Shown: positions 1 to 10,684 of the stretch, piece by piece | How the letters are laid out: the number at the start of each line of letters is the position of its first letter | Numbering within the stretch: the stretch's first letter is position 1 | Assembly (NCBI GenBank): GCA_015296065.1 | Contig: DVDU01000305.1 | Span: 1-64,000, forward strand | DNA length: 64,000 nucleotides | Reading direction: 5' to 3' | From: Oscillatoriaceae cyanobacterium M33_DOE_052 | GTDB taxonomy: Bacteria; Cyanobacteriota; Cyanobacteriia; Cyanobacteriales; Laspinemataceae | The notes under the pieces: model-generated | Told to the model about the DNA's origin: nothing | What the model saw: the letters and a program-made list of their open reading frames with translations, nothing else | Database searches by the model: none | Position numbers and translations under genes: made by a program

Positions 1-81
1 CGTCCCACTCTTGGCCTGCTTGAGACTATTCTCTAAAAACTCCGCACTCTCGGTAATCTCTAACACGAAGGGTCTCGTCAT
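1..81 (-). CDS. N-terminal fragment of a helix-turn-helix / IS630-type transposase, cut by the window edge
   Basis: Reading leftward from an ATG at position 81, 27 codons stay open to the window edge and begin MTRPFVLEITESAEF. This opening resembles the N-terminus of cyanobacterial IS630-family transposases, whose first domain is a helix-turn-helix that binds the element ends. The family call rests on memory of such N-termini and on only 27 residues, so it is tentative. The rest of the gene lies outside the window. No inverted repeat or target duplication could be looked for on the far side. Confidence 0.4.
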   Translation of the reverse strand, partial: MTRPFVLEITESAEFLENSLKQAKSGT

Positions 82-569
82 GGCTGCAAGGCTGGAATAA
101 CTACGACTCTATTATACTCATCTTCATTTTAATTTGGTATTACCCCCTTGTTTGTCTAAAGGTTAAAGGCTTTATGAGTGCAGAGGCTCATAATTTGAAG
201 AAATGTTACAATACAGCCCTCCCCCTTGGCAAGAGGTTAAAAAAATATTTCTGCGGGCGATCGTGGCCATCCCGAAAATTTGTTTACATCCTTATACAAT
301 CATGCAGATATTCTCAAACTAATTCAGATGAATTAATTTGATAAAACAACGGCTAAATAAGGAAAATATATGTTATTTATATGATGGTAAAGTAATTGGC
401 CCTGGTCTAGACAAAGCCCGGTCATAGTTGAGGAGAAGATTTATTTCAGAATTGAGTCAGCGAGCTAGAGAAAAATGATTCGTCGCCCCGGAGGAGCTAG
501 AACGCAACTCTCTATGGCTCGCACTTGTGGCAGCTCAATTCTGCTGTAATGACCAATAATTGCAATGAT
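82..569. other. Intergenic stretch without recognisable gene
   Basis: AT-rich sequence with no convincing coding frame. A 10-nt inverted repeat (CAGAATTGAG near 448 and CTCAATTCTG near 534) flanks a 24-codon open frame starting near 476, which has no other support. No tRNA or terminator was recognised. Confidence 0.4.
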
Positions 570-923
570 TCAGCCGAGCCGGAACCCTCCGAGCTTCAAT
601 TCAGAGCCCCACCACAGGCGTATTGAAGCCTTCGGCGTTGGCTCAGTGTCACAAGTTAGGTTTTGTTCCCAAGCGGGCACGAGCATAGAATCTTTTGCCC
701 GAATCACCATTTCCCCGGTGAATAGCCCTTGTTTGAGCTGGCGACCGGTATTCCAGGCATAAACTTTTTGCCCGTTCCACCGTGGGTTGAGCGGATAGCC
801 AGCAAAGCCACATCGGAGGGCAGCATGGTGGGCACTGGGGATAGAGGTATTAACTTTCACACCTTCTGCCAAATCAGCTACCGTTGACTCTTGTTGATTG
901 ATTGTCTTTAACACTGAACTCAC
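570..923 (-). CDS. Conserved-looking hypothetical protein, 117 aa
   Basis: An ATG-initiated frame of 117 residues, soluble, with no signal peptide or membrane segment. Its middle contains HHAALRCGFAGYPLNPRWN followed by KVYAWNTGRQ and GEMVIRAKDSML, a composition typical of a folded small protein rather than a shadow frame. The plus-strand frame over the same bases is shorter and repetitive. I do not recognise a family. It stands alone upstream of, and in the same orientation as, topA, with about 240 bases between, so it is probably its own transcript. Function unknown. Confidence 0.55.
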   Translation of the reverse strand: MSSVLKTINQQESTVADLAEGVKVNTSIPSAHHAALRCGFAGYPLNPRWNGQKVYAWNTGRQLKQGLFTGEMVIRAKDSMLVPAWEQNLTCDTEPTPKASIRLWWGSELKLGGFRLG

Positions 924-1161
924 CCCCTGTCAGTATCAGTAAGAACAATTTGCTTAGGCTGATAATACTACAGAATACTACAGAAGACAAGGGGGAACAG
1001 CAAAAATTCCTAACAAATCCTGACAAAAATAAGAGGGGATGCTCGGTCAGGGAGTGATGGGGTCGGGTATAGAGCATCCCATTTCATACTTTCACCAGGG
1101 GTAAAAGGCAGTCGCCAAGAGCCGAGAAGTTAAGGGCTAACCATTGGGTGTTTGGGGTCCA

Positions 1162-3834
1162 TTAGGGTTCTTGTTTGTCCTTTTTTTGGCTCTTCTTGGT
1201 AGTGGTTTTCTTGGACTTTTTGGCAGCCAAAAGTTCCACAGCCATTTCCAGGGTTACATCTTCCACCGCTTGGCCTTCGGGAAGGGTAAGATTATTCTTC
1301 CCGTGTTTGATGTAATTACCGTAACGACCAGGGTAAATATTCACCGGCTCGCCATCACCAGGGTGGTTGCCCAGGGAGCGCAAAGGCTTTTGGGAGCTAG
1401 ACCCACCACTGCGAGAGCCCCTGGGGGCCTTGGGTTCGGCTAAAAGCTCTAAGGCGCGATCGAGCGAAACCGTAAACATATCATCACCAGACTTGAGAGA
1501 GCGATATTCCTTACCCTCCTTTCCCTTGTCGTGAAGCACATAAGGGCCATAACGTCCCAAGCCTACCTGGATTTTGCCCTCAGTTTCTGGGTGGGTGCCT
1601 AAAAGACGGGGGAGAGAAAGCAGATTCAAGGCCATTTCCAAAGTGAGGTTTTCTTTAGTAACGCCTTTCGGCAAAGAAGAGCGTTTAGGTTTTTTGTTAT
1701 CCTCCGTCGCCTCCCCAAATTGGACATAAGGACCGTACTTGCCGATGAGCAGGAAAATCGGGGTGCCGGTTTCGTAGTCACAGCCGATTTTTTCTGGGCC
1801 AGCAGTTTTTTGGCGGAGCAAATCCTCAATCTGCGCCGGATCCAGTTCGGCGGGGGTGAGGTCTTTGGGTAGAGACGCCTTGACAGTGGCCCCCTCGTTC
1901 TCGGCTTCTACATAAGGGCCATAACGACCGATGCGGATTTTGGCATCCAAATGAGCTAGTGCCAAGGTGCGAGCTTCTTCGGCGTCAATTTGGATTTCTT
2001 GCTGCTTGACTTGGGCTTCGAGACCAGTTTCTCCTAGATAGAATTTTTGTAGGTAGGGCAGCCAATCGGCATGGCCAGTAGAAATTTCATCTAAGGTCTG
2101 CTCCATGCGAGCGGTGAAGCTAGTATCTACCAAGTCGGGGAAGTATTTTTCTAGGAGATTGCTCACAGCAAAGGCAGTGAAAGTGGGGACTAAGGCGTTA
2201 CCTTTGACTTGGGTGTAGCCTCGATCGGCAATGGTGCCGATAATGGAAGCGTAGGTACTGGGGCGGCCAATACCTTCGCTTTCTAGGGTTTTCACCAGAG
2301 TTGCTTCGGTGTAACGAGCTGGCGGCTGGGTTTCATGGCCAATCGCCTGAAGTTTCTGGCAGTGGGGACGATCGCCCACGCGCAAAGGAGGCAGAATCAC
2401 CTCCTGATTATCCAAAGCCGCCTCCGGGTCATCGGAACCCTCCACATAAGCCCGCAAGAAACCCGGAAAATCAATCCGCTTCCCCGTAGCCCGGAAAACC
2501 GCTTCCGCCACCTGCACATCCACTGTGGCAAAAGTCTGGCGGGCGTCCGCCATTTGACTGGCGATCGTCCGCTTCCAAATCAAATCGTAAACCTGTAGCT
2601 CCCGCCCGCTCAAACCAGTTTCCTGGGGGGTGCGGAAGGTACTACCCGCCGGACGAATCGCCTCGTGAGCTTCTTGAGCCCCTTTGCTTTTCGTGGTGTA
2701 TTGGCGGGGTGCGCTGCTAAGGAATTCCTCACCGTACATCTGCGCCACACACTGCCGCGCCGCCGCAATTGCCTGGTCAGACAAATGCACCGAATCAGTC
2801 CGCATGTAAGTAATGTAGCCGTTTTCATACAGACTTTGGGCAATCCGCATCGTCTCGCGAGCGCCCAAACCCAGCTTGCGGTTCGCCTCCTGCTGGAGAG
2901 TGGAGGTAGTAAAAGGTGGTGACGGCTTGCGAGTGGAGGGCCGCTCCTCGGTATTCACTACCACCCAATCTCCGCGCTGCAGGCGCTCAAGCAGGGTGTG
3001 GGCCTGGGCTTCGTCCAACCGCACCACGTCGCCTCTTTGGGGCGCCAACGCAACTTTCTGAGAGGAGATAATCTGCCCAGAAGAGTCAAAATCGCTACCA
3101 TTGGCTAGTCTCTGCCCGTTCAACAGCACCAGTTTCGCCTCAAAAGCAGCATTACTCTCCTTTTGAGAAGGGGCGCCGCCATTTCCCGCTGTGGCAACGG
3201 TAACAGACAGTAGAGCTTTTAAATCCCAGTAGCTGGCAGAGACAAAGGCCATCCGCTCTCGTTCCCGCATCACCAATAGCCGCACGGCTACCGACTGCAC
3301 CCTACCGGCGGAAAGCCCCCCGGCGATTTTCTTCCACAACAGAGGTGACAAGGTATAACCTACCAAGCGGTCTAAAATCCGCCGCGTCTCCTGAGCGTGT
3401 ACCAGTTGCTCATCAATATTTCGGCAGTTTTGCAGCGCCTCGAGGATGGCTTCCCTCGTGATTTCGTGAAATACCATGCGGGAATAAGGGACTTTGGGTT
3501 GCAGTAGCTGCAGCAGGTGCCAGCTAATGCTTTCACCTTCCCGGTCTTCATCCGTGGCCAAAATCAGAGCTGATGCCTCTTTCAGGGCATCTTTTAGGGC
3601 CTTAACAACTTTCTTTTTATCTTTGGGGATAACGTACAAGGGCTCAAAATTTGCCTCGACGTTGACCCCAATACTTGCCCAGGGCTGACTTTTGACCGCT
3701 TCGGGAATTTCGCTGGCTGATTGAGGTAGGTCACGGACATGGCCCATAGATGCCTCGACGCGATACCCTGGTGGCAGGTAATTGCGAATGGTACGGGCTT
3801 TGGTGGGAGATTCAACAATGACCAGAGTTGACAT
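1162..3834 (-). CDS. topA: DNA topoisomerase I (type IA)
   Basis: Relaxes negatively supercoiled DNA by transient single-strand cleavage in the cytoplasm. The 890-residue length is normal for cyanobacterial TopA. The N-terminus ([16 protein letters not shown]) is the TOPRIM domain, with the acidic DxDxE-type motif visible in [11 protein letters not shown]. The catalytic tyrosine lies in ITYMRTDS at about residue 343. After the core, the C-terminal third carries four copies of a GRYGPYV-type repeat ([28 protein letters not shown] and [10 protein letters not shown]), the zinc-free TopA C-terminal repeat found in cyanobacteria. A Lys-rich tail ends the protein. The ATG at 3834 fits the TOPRIM start exactly. 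No gene is close enough downstream to suggest an operon. Confidence 0.97.
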   Translation of the reverse strand: MSTLVIVESPTKARTIRNYLPPGYRVEASMGHVRDLPQSASEIPEAVKSQPWASIGVNVEANFEPLYVIPKDKKKVVKALKDALKEASALILATDEDREGESISWHLLQLLQPKVPYSRMVFHEITREAILEALQNCRNIDEQLVHAQETRRILDRLVGYTLSPLLWKKIAGGLSAGRVQSVAVRLLVMRERERMAFVSASYWDLKALLSVTVATAGNGGAPSQKESNAAFEAKLVLLNGQRLANGSDFDSSGQIISSQKVALAPQRGDVVRLDEAQAHTLLERLQRGDWVVVNTEERPSTRKPSPPFTTSTLQQEANRKLGLGARETMRIAQSLYENGYITYMRTDSVHLSDQAIAAARQCVAQMYGEEFLSSAPRQYTTKSKGAQEAHEAIRPAGSTFRTPQETGLSGRELQVYDLIWKRTIASQMADARQTFATVDVQVAEAVFRATGKRIDFPGFLRAYVEGSDDPEAALDNQEVILPPLRVGDRPHCQKLQAIGHETQPPARYTEATLVKTLESEGIGRPSTYASIIGTIADRGYTQVKGNALVPTFTAFAVSNLLEKYFPDLVDTSFTARMEQTLDEISTGHADWLPYLQKFYLGETGLEAQVKQQEIQIDAEEARTLALAHLDAKIRIGRYGPYVEAENEGATVKASLPKDLTPAELDPAQIEDLLRQKTAGPEKIGCDYETGTPIFLLIGKYGPYVQFGEATEDNKKPKRSSLPKGVTKENLTLEMALNLLSLPRLLGTHPETEGKIQVGLGRYGPYVLHDKGKEGKEYRSLKSGDDMFTVSLDRALELLAEPKAPRGSRSGGSSSQKPLRSLGNHPGDGEPVNIYPGRYGNYIKHGKNNLTLPEGQAVEDVTLEMAVELLAAKKSKKTTTKKSQKKDKQEP

Positions 3835-4756
3835 GGGCTCGTCCTAATCCGTTCTTTTTTTGGCGTTCTTTTTTTGGGCGCTTCTAGCTATGTGCATTTG
3901 GGGGAGAAATGCCCCGTTGAAATTTGTCCTTTGTCCGGTGATCGGGGACAAGGGACTCAGTTCTCATATGCAGTGGGCGCCCCCAACTGAGCCTTGGAGA
4001 CGGTCTGGTGTGGGAGGTGTGGGAGGTGTGGGAGGAATCTTGGTCTCCCAGTCACCCCATCACTCCATCACCCGCCGCACAAGTGCTTCCCGTCTCCCTT
4101 ATTTCTTGCCCCAGAAAGGGGCACCAACTCCAGGCTATTCTAAGGGCAGGTTGTAGGCTTCTGCGATCGTTCACTTTCAGCGTAACCGGGCTTTTGCTCG
4201 ATCGACCAGTACATATCCCGTAAAGTAACAGCTTTCCCGAGGAAAACCCCTACTTTCACGCCTATGGAGGCTCTGTGGCAGGGAGTCGGGGCGGGTGGGG
4301 AAGAAAATCTCTCCCCCCATCTGCCCCGGATCGGGAGTCTCCGAGTCTCCGAGTCTCCTCTACCCAAGTGACTATCTATATTTCTTATATATAAATATTG
4401 TGGATGAGTCCCTGAAGTAAACAGGTGGTGAGCCAGCCGCCCCTCGATCGAGAAATGCCCCTGGTATCGCTGATGTCCAGGAATGGGAGAGGAGACAGAT
4501 TGGGGGTGAAAATCCCATGTAAAGTATTTTTAAGTGAAACACCAAACTTGGCGGTTAGCCTATGGCTGACCGGTCTGGGGTGGCACTGATCAGGGAACCA
4601 GCGATGTTTGTATGCTATACAGCAATGCTGACTCCCGGCTATGATGGGGCGGGTAGGAAACTGTCCCATCATAGCCCGTCTGGAGCGCCTCCCGATTGTA
4701 CGGGAGGAGTTTTTGATTGTATTGATAGATTGATTTACTTACTGACCTCAACAATA
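3835..4756. other. Long intergenic region upstream of ndhB with short repeats
   Basis: This is the divergent upstream region of topA and ndhB. It contains poly-T tracts near 3854-3878, three 9-bp units of the GTGTGGGAG type at about 4010-4035, and an AT-rich stretch near 4376-4400 that could hold a promoter. A minus-strand frame near 4140-4270 encodes KAVTLRDMYWSIEQKPGY, which looks more protein-like than chance but has no clear start, so it may be a relic. The plus frame that would extend ndhB upstream by 65 residues has no NdhB character. Confidence 0.4.
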
Positions 4757-6322
4757 ATGGACTTTGCTAATCCTCTCGCCGCTCTTAATGCTGGTGCGAT
4801 TTTACCGGAAGGAATTGTCATTACCACCCTGGTGGTGGTGATGCTGTGGGATTTGATTGGGGGGCGTCAGTCATCCCGGACTGTCCCCATATTGGCGATC
4901 GCTGGTTTGGGTGTGTCCCTGGTTGCCCTGTACTACCAATGGGATACCAATGCGCCGGTGGCGTTTTTGGGCGGGTTCAATGGTGATAGCCTCAGTGTCG
5001 TGTTTCGGGGAATCATCGCCCTGTCAGCGATCGTCACGATTTTGATGTCGGTGCGCTACGTGGAACAATCTGGCACGGCGTTGGGCGAATTCATTATGAT
5101 TTTGCTCGCCGCCACCGTGGGCGGAATGTTCCTCTGCGGTGCTGACGAGCTGGTGATGATTTTCATCTCCCTAGAAACGATCGGCATCTCGTCTTATCTG
5201 ATGACGGGGTACATGAAGGCAGACCCCCGCTCTAATGAGGCGGCTTTGAAATACCTGCTCATTGGGGCTTCGGCTTCGGCGGTGTTCCTCTACGGTCTCT
5301 CCCTCCTCTACGGGATTTCTGGGGGGGAAACTCAATTAAGTGCGATCGCTGCGGGTATCAGCAAAACCACCTCGGAACCCTCCGTGGCTCTGATCATCGC
5401 CTTAGTCTTCTCGATCGCTGGTATCGCCTTTAAAATCTCTGCCGTCCCCTTCCACCAATGGACCCCTGACGTGTACGAAGGTTCTCCCACCCCCGTGGTC
5501 GCCTTCCTCTCCGTCGGTTCCAAAGCCGCCGGTTTCGCTCTCGCCATCCGCCTGCTCACCACCGCCTTCCCCCTCGTGACCGAGCAATGGCATCTGGTCT
5601 TCACCGCCTTAGCCATCCTCAGCATGATTCTGGGTAACGCCGTGGCTCTGGCCCAAACCAGCCTCAAGCGGATGCTCGCCTACTCCTCCATTGGTCAAGC
5701 CGGTTTCGTGATGATTGGCTTAATTGCTGGCACCGACGCCGGTATCAGCAGCACCATTTTCTACCTGTTCGTCTATCTCTTTATGAACTTGGGCGCATTC
5801 ATTTGCGTTATCCTGTTCTCCCTACGTACCGGTACTGACCAAATTGCCGAATACGCGGGTCTCTATCAAAAAGACCCCCTCCTCACCTTGGGACTGAGCA
5901 TTTGCCTCCTGTCCCTCGCCGGTATTCCCCCAATGGCGGGATTCTTCGGCAAACTCTTCCTATTCTGGGCTGGTTGGCAAGCTGGTCTCTATGGCTTAGT
6001 CATCGTGGGTTTACTCGCCAGCGTCATCAGCATCTACTACTACATTCGTGTGGTGAAAATGATGGTGGTGAAAGAACCCCAAGAGATGTCTGTCTCTGTG
6101 AAAAACTATCCCGAAATTCGTTGGGATTTGCCTGGGATGCGGTCTTTGCAAGTTGGTCTGGTGATTACTGTCCTGTTCACCTCTCTGGCGGGGATTTTCT
6201 CCAATCCTATTTTCACTCTCGCCAGCAATTCTGTCGCTCGCACCAGCATCCTGCAATCTGCTCTCTCCAGTCCCACTCCGGTGGCATCTCTGGATACCAC
6301 ATCAACCGTCATCAAAGATTGA
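4757..6322 (+). CDS. ndhB: NAD(P)H-quinone oxidoreductase subunit 2 (NdhB)
   Basis: Membrane subunit of the thylakoid NDH-1 complex, which feeds electrons from ferredoxin into plastoquinone during respiration, cyclic flow and CO2 uptake. The 521-residue product is almost entirely hydrophobic helices, with the proton-antiporter family signature in the middle: a long helix run containing [17 protein letters not shown] and [15 protein letters not shown]. The start at 4757 ([14 protein letters not shown]) is preferred over an ATG 65 codons earlier, because the upstream residues have no family character and the length then matches cyanobacterial NdhB. It stands alone, followed by palindromic repeats. 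Confidence 0.96.
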   Translation: MDFANPLAALNAGAILPEGIVITTLVVVMLWDLIGGRQSSRTVPILAIAGLGVSLVALYYQWDTNAPVAFLGGFNGDSLSVVFRGIIALSAIVTILMSVRYVEQSGTALGEFIMILLAATVGGMFLCGADELVMIFISLETIGISSYLMTGYMKADPRSNEAALKYLLIGASASAVFLYGLSLLYGISGGETQLSAIAAGISKTTSEPSVALIIALVFSIAGIAFKISAVPFHQWTPDVYEGSPTPVVAFLSVGSKAAGFALAIRLLTTAFPLVTEQWHLVFTALAILSMILGNAVALAQTSLKRMLAYSSIGQAGFVMIGLIAGTDAGISSTIFYLFVYLFMNLGAFICVILFSLRTGTDQIAEYAGLYQKDPLLTLGLSICLLSLAGIPPMAGFFGKLFLFWAGWQAGLYGLVIVGLLASVISIYYYIRVVKMMVVKEPQEMSVSVKNYPEIRWDLPGMRSLQVGLVITVLFTSLAGIFSNPIFTLASNSVARTSILQSALSSPTPVASLDTTSTVIKD

Positions 6323-6329
6323 TGTAAGG

Positions 6330-6482
6330 TTCTTAGTTGGGCTGAAGCCCAAAATTCCAGTTTGTAGTTGGGCTTCAGCCCAAAATTCAGGTCAAGAGGG
6401 CTAAAGCCCAACTAAGAACCTAATCAAGAGGGCTGAAGCCCAACTACAAACCTAATCAAGAGGGCTGAAGCCCTAATAAAAA
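6330..6482. repeat. Cluster of GGGCTNNAGCCC palindromic repeats
   Basis: Several copies of a unit with the core AGTTGGGCTTCAGCCC, or its inverse, separated by spacers such as CCTAATCAAGAG. The same unit recurs near 13100, 20670, 35590-35760 and 37930-38000. Each core can fold into a short hairpin. The cluster sits between the convergent ends of ndhB and the citramalate synthase gene, where a hairpin could help end transcription. Confidence 0.8.
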
Positions 6483-6488
6483 CATGGC

Positions 6489-8132
6489 TTAAACCGTGGC
6501 TGGCGGTAAATTTGTGGCCATTTTTACCGGATTTTTCAGGATCATTAAACCATACTCCAATCCTTCTACAACTGCTTGATAAGAAGCCTCAATAATATTG
6601 GTGGAAACTCCCACAGTTGTCCAGCGTTTTTGGCCATTACTCCATTCCACTAACACGCGAGTTTTCGCCGAAGTCCCGGCACCACCATCAATAATCCTGA
6701 CTTTGTAATCTGTCAGTTGAAAATCAGCCAGTTGGGGATAAAAATTCACTAAGGCTTTGCGCAATGCTGCATCCAAAGCGGAAACTGGCCCGTTTCCTTC
6801 GGCGGCTTCCAGAATGTCTTGGCTATTGACTGTGACTTTAATTGTGGCTAAAGCGTCGGTATTGCCATTATCTTTATGGCAGTGGACGTGAAAACCTTTG
6901 AGTTCAAATAACTGCGGTCTTTCGCCTATGGCTTGCCGCATGAGTAGCTCAAAACTGGCCTCTGCGGCTTCAAATTGATAGCCTTGATTTTCTAGTTCTT
7001 TTAATCTGGTGAGGATTTGCCGAGTCCGATCGTCCTGCTGATTCAGGTCAATCCCAAAATTGCGTGCTTTCACCAAAACGTTACTCAGTCCCGATTGGTC
7101 GGAAATGACGATGCGGCGCAAATTCCCCACTACCTCTGGCTGTAAATGTTCATAAGTTAGGGGGTTACGCTCTACGGCGGATACATGAATGCCACCTTTG
7201 TGCGCAAAAGCTGATTTACCCACATAAGGCGCATGGTCATCAGGCGCCAGGTTGGCTACTTCGCTGACAAACCGGCTGACTTCGGTTAAGGAAGCTAACT
7301 GAGCGGTTGTGATGCAATCGAAACCCAATTTTACTTGTAAGTTGGGAATCAGCGAGCAGAGGTTGGCATTGCCGCAACGTTCCCCGTAGCCGTTAATCGT
7401 CCCTTGCACCATGCGCACCCCTTCCACTACCCCCGCAAGAGCGTTGGCAACGGCGGTTTCTGAGTCGTTGTGGGTGTGGATGCCTAACTGGGAGATGGCT
7501 TGGGTAAAACCAGCAGCGGTTAAGGATTCTACCACTTCGCGGACGATGCGGGCGATTTCGTGGGGGAGGGTGCCACCGTTGGTGTCGCAGAATACGAGCC
7601 ATTCGGCGCCACCGACGATCGCGGCTTTCAATGTCTCTAAAGCATATTCCGGGTTGCGCTTGTAACCATCAAACCAATGCTCCGCATCATAAATCACCCG
7701 CCGTCCCCGACTGCGCAAAAACTCCAGAGTATCCCGAATCATCGCCAGATTTTCCTCTAGAGTGGTCTTGAGACTCTCCGTCACGTGCATATCCCAAGAC
7801 TTCCCGAACACTGTCACCCACCGGGTTCCCGCCGATAAAATTGCTTGCAGCATCTGGTCTTCCGCCGCCACCTTTCCCGGTCGGCGAGTGGAACAAAACG
7901 CTACTACTTCCGCCTGCTGCATTGGTTCTTCTTGCAGCCGCCAGAAAAACTGTACATCTTTGGGGTTTGCTCCGGGCCAGCCACCTTCAATAAAGGGAAT
8001 GCCCAGCTCGTCTAGGCGGTGGGCAATGCGCAATTTATCTTCAATAGACAGGGATAACCCTTCCCGCTGAGCGCCGTCTCTGAGGGTGGTATCGTAGATC
8101 CAGACTCGGTTGCTATTATTGCTTGTGTCCAT
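6489..8132 (-). CDS. cimA: (R)-citramalate synthase
   Basis: Condenses acetyl-CoA with pyruvate to give citramalate, the entry into the threonine-independent isoleucine route. The HMGL-like TIM barrel begins WIYDTTLRDGAQREG, with the metal and substrate motif DTTLRDG at about residues 14-20 and the metal-binding HTHND motif in QLGIHTHNDSETAVAN. The C-terminal third is a LeuA-type regulatory dimer domain. Length (547 aa) and the EGGWPGANPKD segment favour CimA over 2-isopropylmalate synthase. The ATG at 8132 is chosen because the 20 codons upstream read through a palindromic repeat (GATTCGCGAATC) rather than protein. Monocistronic by spacing. Confidence 0.9.
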   Translation of the reverse strand: MDTSNNSNRVWIYDTTLRDGAQREGLSLSIEDKLRIAHRLDELGIPFIEGGWPGANPKDVQFFWRLQEEPMQQAEVVAFCSTRRPGKVAAEDQMLQAILSAGTRWVTVFGKSWDMHVTESLKTTLEENLAMIRDTLEFLRSRGRRVIYDAEHWFDGYKRNPEYALETLKAAIVGGAEWLVFCDTNGGTLPHEIARIVREVVESLTAAGFTQAISQLGIHTHNDSETAVANALAGVVEGVRMVQGTINGYGERCGNANLCSLIPNLQVKLGFDCITTAQLASLTEVSRFVSEVANLAPDDHAPYVGKSAFAHKGGIHVSAVERNPLTYEHLQPEVVGNLRRIVISDQSGLSNVLVKARNFGIDLNQQDDRTRQILTRLKELENQGYQFEAAEASFELLMRQAIGERPQLFELKGFHVHCHKDNGNTDALATIKVTVNSQDILEAAEGNGPVSALDAALRKALVNFYPQLADFQLTDYKVRIIDGGAGTSAKTRVLVEWSNGQKRWTTVGVSTNIIEASYQAVVEGLEYGLMILKNPVKMATNLPPATV

Positions 8133-8155
8133 ATTTCCATCCCAGTATGAGGTTT

Positions 8156-8185
8156 GTAGGGGTGATTCGCGAATCACCCCTACAA
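8156..8185. repeat. Palindromic repeat GTAGGGGTGATTCGCGAATC type
   Basis: A near-perfect palindrome centred on GATTCGCGAATC, flanked by GTAGGGGT and its complement. A related palindrome is at about 49961-49984. It lies just upstream of the citramalate synthase start. Confidence 0.7.
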
Positions 8186-8318
8186 CGAACATGACCCTGG
8201 GTCTGATGGGGTATGATGATTACACTAATACTCTAACCGAGACTGCACCTCCCTCCGGGCATCCTTCACCAAATCTTAGGCATTCTCCCCAGTAACATTA
8301 TCTCAAAAGCGACTCTAC

Positions 8319-10349
8319 ATGAATTCAGGAAGCGAAATCGTTATCATCGGTGGTGGCATCATCGGTTTGAGCATCGCGATCGAGTTAAAATTGCGCGGTG
8401 TCAGTGCTTGCATCCTCAGCCACAATTCTTCAGCCAGTGCTGGTAACGCCGCCGCCGGGATGCTCGCTCCCCAAGCCGAGCAGCTCACCGGTCCAATGCG
8501 AGATTTATCTCTGCGCTCCCGCAGTCTTTATCCAAGATGGGTAAGCAAATTAGAAGAATTAACCGGCTCTAATACGGGTTACTGGCCCTGTGGCATCCTG
8601 GCCCCAGTTTATGGGGAGATGGGGGAGATGGGGAAGATGGGGAATAACACTCCCCACACTCCCCACACTCCCCACACTCCCCACACTCCCCACACTCCCG
8701 CTTACTGGTGGGATAAACAGACCATTCGTCAGTATCAATCCGGTTTAGGGGATGATGTGGTGGGGGGGTGGTGGTTTCCCGAAGATGCTCAAGTCAACAA
8801 CCGAGCTTTGATGAAAACTCTTTATGAGGCGGCTCGATCGCTCGGGGTGGAATATCACGATGGCGTAGAAGTGCTGGGGTTGCAACAGCGTCAAGGCAAG
8901 GTAGAACGGTTGCAAACTACAGCGGGTGACTTTCACGCCGATAGATATGTGCTGGCGACGGGGGCTCGGGCTTCTCATTTGCTCCCCATCCCGGTTTATC
9001 CCAAAAAAGGACAAATGCTCTCGGTCATAGCTCCGGCTGAGTTGACTTTGCAGCGAGTATTATTCGGCCCAGATACTTATATTGTGCCCCGCCGTAATGG
9101 CCAAATTGTCATCGGCGCTACCAGTGAAGATGTGGGTTTTACGCCGGGAAATACTCCTGCTGGTTGTGCGGAGCTTTTAAACCGGGCGATTCGCCTTTAT
9201 CCAGCTTTGGCGGATTATCCTATAGAGGAGTTTTGGTGGGGTTTCCGACCGGGAACGCCGGATGAGTTGCCGATTTTGGGTGCTTCTCTCTGTGAAAACC
9301 TGTTTTTGGCGACGGGACATTACCGGAATGGGGTTTTATTGGCACCGGTGACGGCGGCTTTGATTGCTGATTTGGTAATTAATGAGCAAGCGGATCCGCT
9401 GTTAAAGCATTTTGAGTTATCCCGGTTTTCCTCTCAGGGAAATAGTGTGGTGCGACAGGGTAATGCGGTAAATGTTAAACAATCTGAGCAAATTATGTTA
9501 ACTATTCCTGCGACTCCGGCTGCTCCAGAGCGGTTGTCTTCTGGTTATCTAGAAAGTATCGACCAGCCTTTAGTTATTGCTGGGCGTCAGTTTAAATCTC
9601 GGTTGTTTACGGGGACGGGTCGCTATCGCAATTTGGAGGAAATGCGTCTAGCTATAGATGCTAGTGGTTGTGAAATCGTCACGGTGGCAGTGCGCCGGGT
9701 GCAAACTAATGCTGATGGTCACGCGGGTATCGCTGAGGCGATCGATTGGACGAAAATCTGGATGTTGCCCAATACTGCTGGCTGCAAAACGGCGGAAGAA
9801 GCGATTCGGGTGGCGAGATTGGGTCGGGAAATGGCGAAGTTATTGGGGCAGGAGGATAATAATTTTATCAAGTTGGAAGTGATTCCCGATGCGAAATATT
9901 TGCTGCCTGATCCTATTGGGACTTTGGAAGCGGCGGAGCAGTTGGTGAAAGAGGGTTTCGCGGTTTTGCCTTATATTAATACTGACCCGATGTTGGCGAA
10001 GCGTTTGGAGGATGTGGGTTGTGCGACGGTGATGCCTTTGGGTTCGGCGATCGGCTCGGGTCAGGGTATCCAAAGTCAAGCCAACATCCAGATTATTATT
10101 GAAAATGCCAAAGTGCCAGTAGTGGTGGATGCGGGTATTGGTGTTCCTTCTGAGGCGGCTTTGGCTTTGGAAATGGGGGCCTCGGCGGTGTTGATTAATA
10201 CGGCGATCGCTCAAGCTCAAAATCCCGGTGCAATGGCTCGGGGGATGGCAATGGCGGTAGAAGCGGGTCGTTTAGCTTATCTCGCCGGTCGCATTCCCAT
10301 TAAGTCTCTGGCTGCAGCCTCTTCCCCCCTCACGGGAACTGTCAATTGA
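8319..10349 (+). CDS. thiO/thiG: Fused glycine oxidase ThiO and thiazole synthase ThiG
   Basis: Bifunctional enzyme of thiamine thiazole synthesis. The N-terminal half (about residues 1-380) is an FAD-dependent amine oxidase with the dinucleotide-binding GGGIIG at about residues 12-17 and the terminal motif [11 protein letters not shown]. It makes dehydroglycine. The C-terminal half (from about residue 415) is ThiG, seen in [25 protein letters not shown] and the phosphate-binding [21 protein letters not shown]. Such fusions are known in cyanobacteria. Oddity: inside the ThiO half, about residues 90-125, there is an in-frame low-complexity insert (MGEMGKMG, then five Thr-Pro-His units) made of 9-bp DNA repeats. 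It probably forms a surface loop. Confidence 0.95.
   Translation: MNSGSEIVIIGGGIIGLSIAIELKLRGVSACILSHNSSASAGNAAAGMLAPQAEQLTGPMRDLSLRSRSLYPRWVSKLEELTGSNTGYWPCGILAPVYGEMGEMGKMGNNTPHTPHTPHTPHTPHTPAYWWDKQTIRQYQSGLGDDVVGGWWFPEDAQVNNRALMKTLYEAARSLGVEYHDGVEVLGLQQRQGKVERLQTTAGDFHADRYVLATGARASHLLPIPVYPKKGQMLSVIAPAELTLQRVLFGPDTYIVPRRNGQIVIGATSEDVGFTPGNTPAGCAELLNRAIRLYPALADYPIEEFWWGFRPGTPDELPILGASLCENLFLATGHYRNGVLLAPVTAALIADLVINEQADPLLKHFELSRFSSQGNSVVRQGNAVNVKQSEQIMLTIPATPAAPERLSSGYLESIDQPLVIAGRQFKSRLFTGTGRYRNLEEMRLAIDASGCEIVTVAVRRVQTNADGHAGIAEAIDWTKIWMLPNTAGCKTAEEAIRVARLGREMAKLLGQEDNNFIKLEVIPDAKYLLPDPIGTLEAAEQLVKEGFAVLPYINTDPMLAKRLEDVGCATVMPLGSAIGSGQGIQSQANIQIIIENAKVPVVVDAGIGVPSEAALALEMGASAVLINTAIAQAQNPGAMARGMAMAVEAGRLAYLAGRIPIKSLAAASSPLTGTVN
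8640..8700. repeat. 9-bp tandem repeat (CTCCCCACA) inside thiO-thiG
   Basis: Five to six copies of CTCCCCACA, read in frame as Thr-Pro-His. The unit is the reverse complement of the GTGTGGGGA unit repeated in the TPR gene at 15335-15450 and resembles units near 4010. Confidence 0.9.
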
Positions 10350-10684
10350 TAATTGATAGTTGATAATTGATAATTGATAATTGATAATTGTCAATTGTCA
10401 ATTGTCAATTAGGTTATCGAGCCGATCGGGGGATAAAAACAAAGAAACCGGGTTTCTGCGGAGTCTTTCTATTACCAGACGAGATGCTTCAAAGAAACCA
10501 GGTTTCTGAAAAAGCTGATCAATCCTAAATTATTCTATTTTCTATATTTTCATATGAAAATATAGAAGTTATTTTTTAGTGTTATTCATCAAAAAATGTG
10601 CCTCTATTTTTATTAAATTGGGCTGAATCTGTTACAATCCCCAAGTATAAAGAAATCATTGTAACTTATCAGGAAAATTCAACC
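10350..10684. repeat. AT-rich TTGATAATTGA tandem repeats and a GAAACC twin palindrome
   Basis: From 10345 to about 10412 the sequence is a tandem of TGATAATTGA/TGTCAATTGT units. A related tract occurs at about 34485-34525. At 10443-10507 there is one copy of the element bounded by AGAAACCGGGTTTCT and AGAAACCAGGTTTCT. The rest is AT-rich DNA upstream of the phosphatase gene and may hold its promoter. Confidence 0.75.

Noticed and set aside
476-550. 24-codon frame as a small peptide gene
   Set aside because: No supporting neighbour, conservation or motif; chance is enough.
1144-1443. Plus-strand 99-codon frame over the topA end
   Set aside because: Shadow of topA; hydrophobic run is the complement of the Lys-rich tail.
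4562-4756. Longer ndhB start
   Set aside because: The 65 extra residues have no NdhB character and give an abnormal length.
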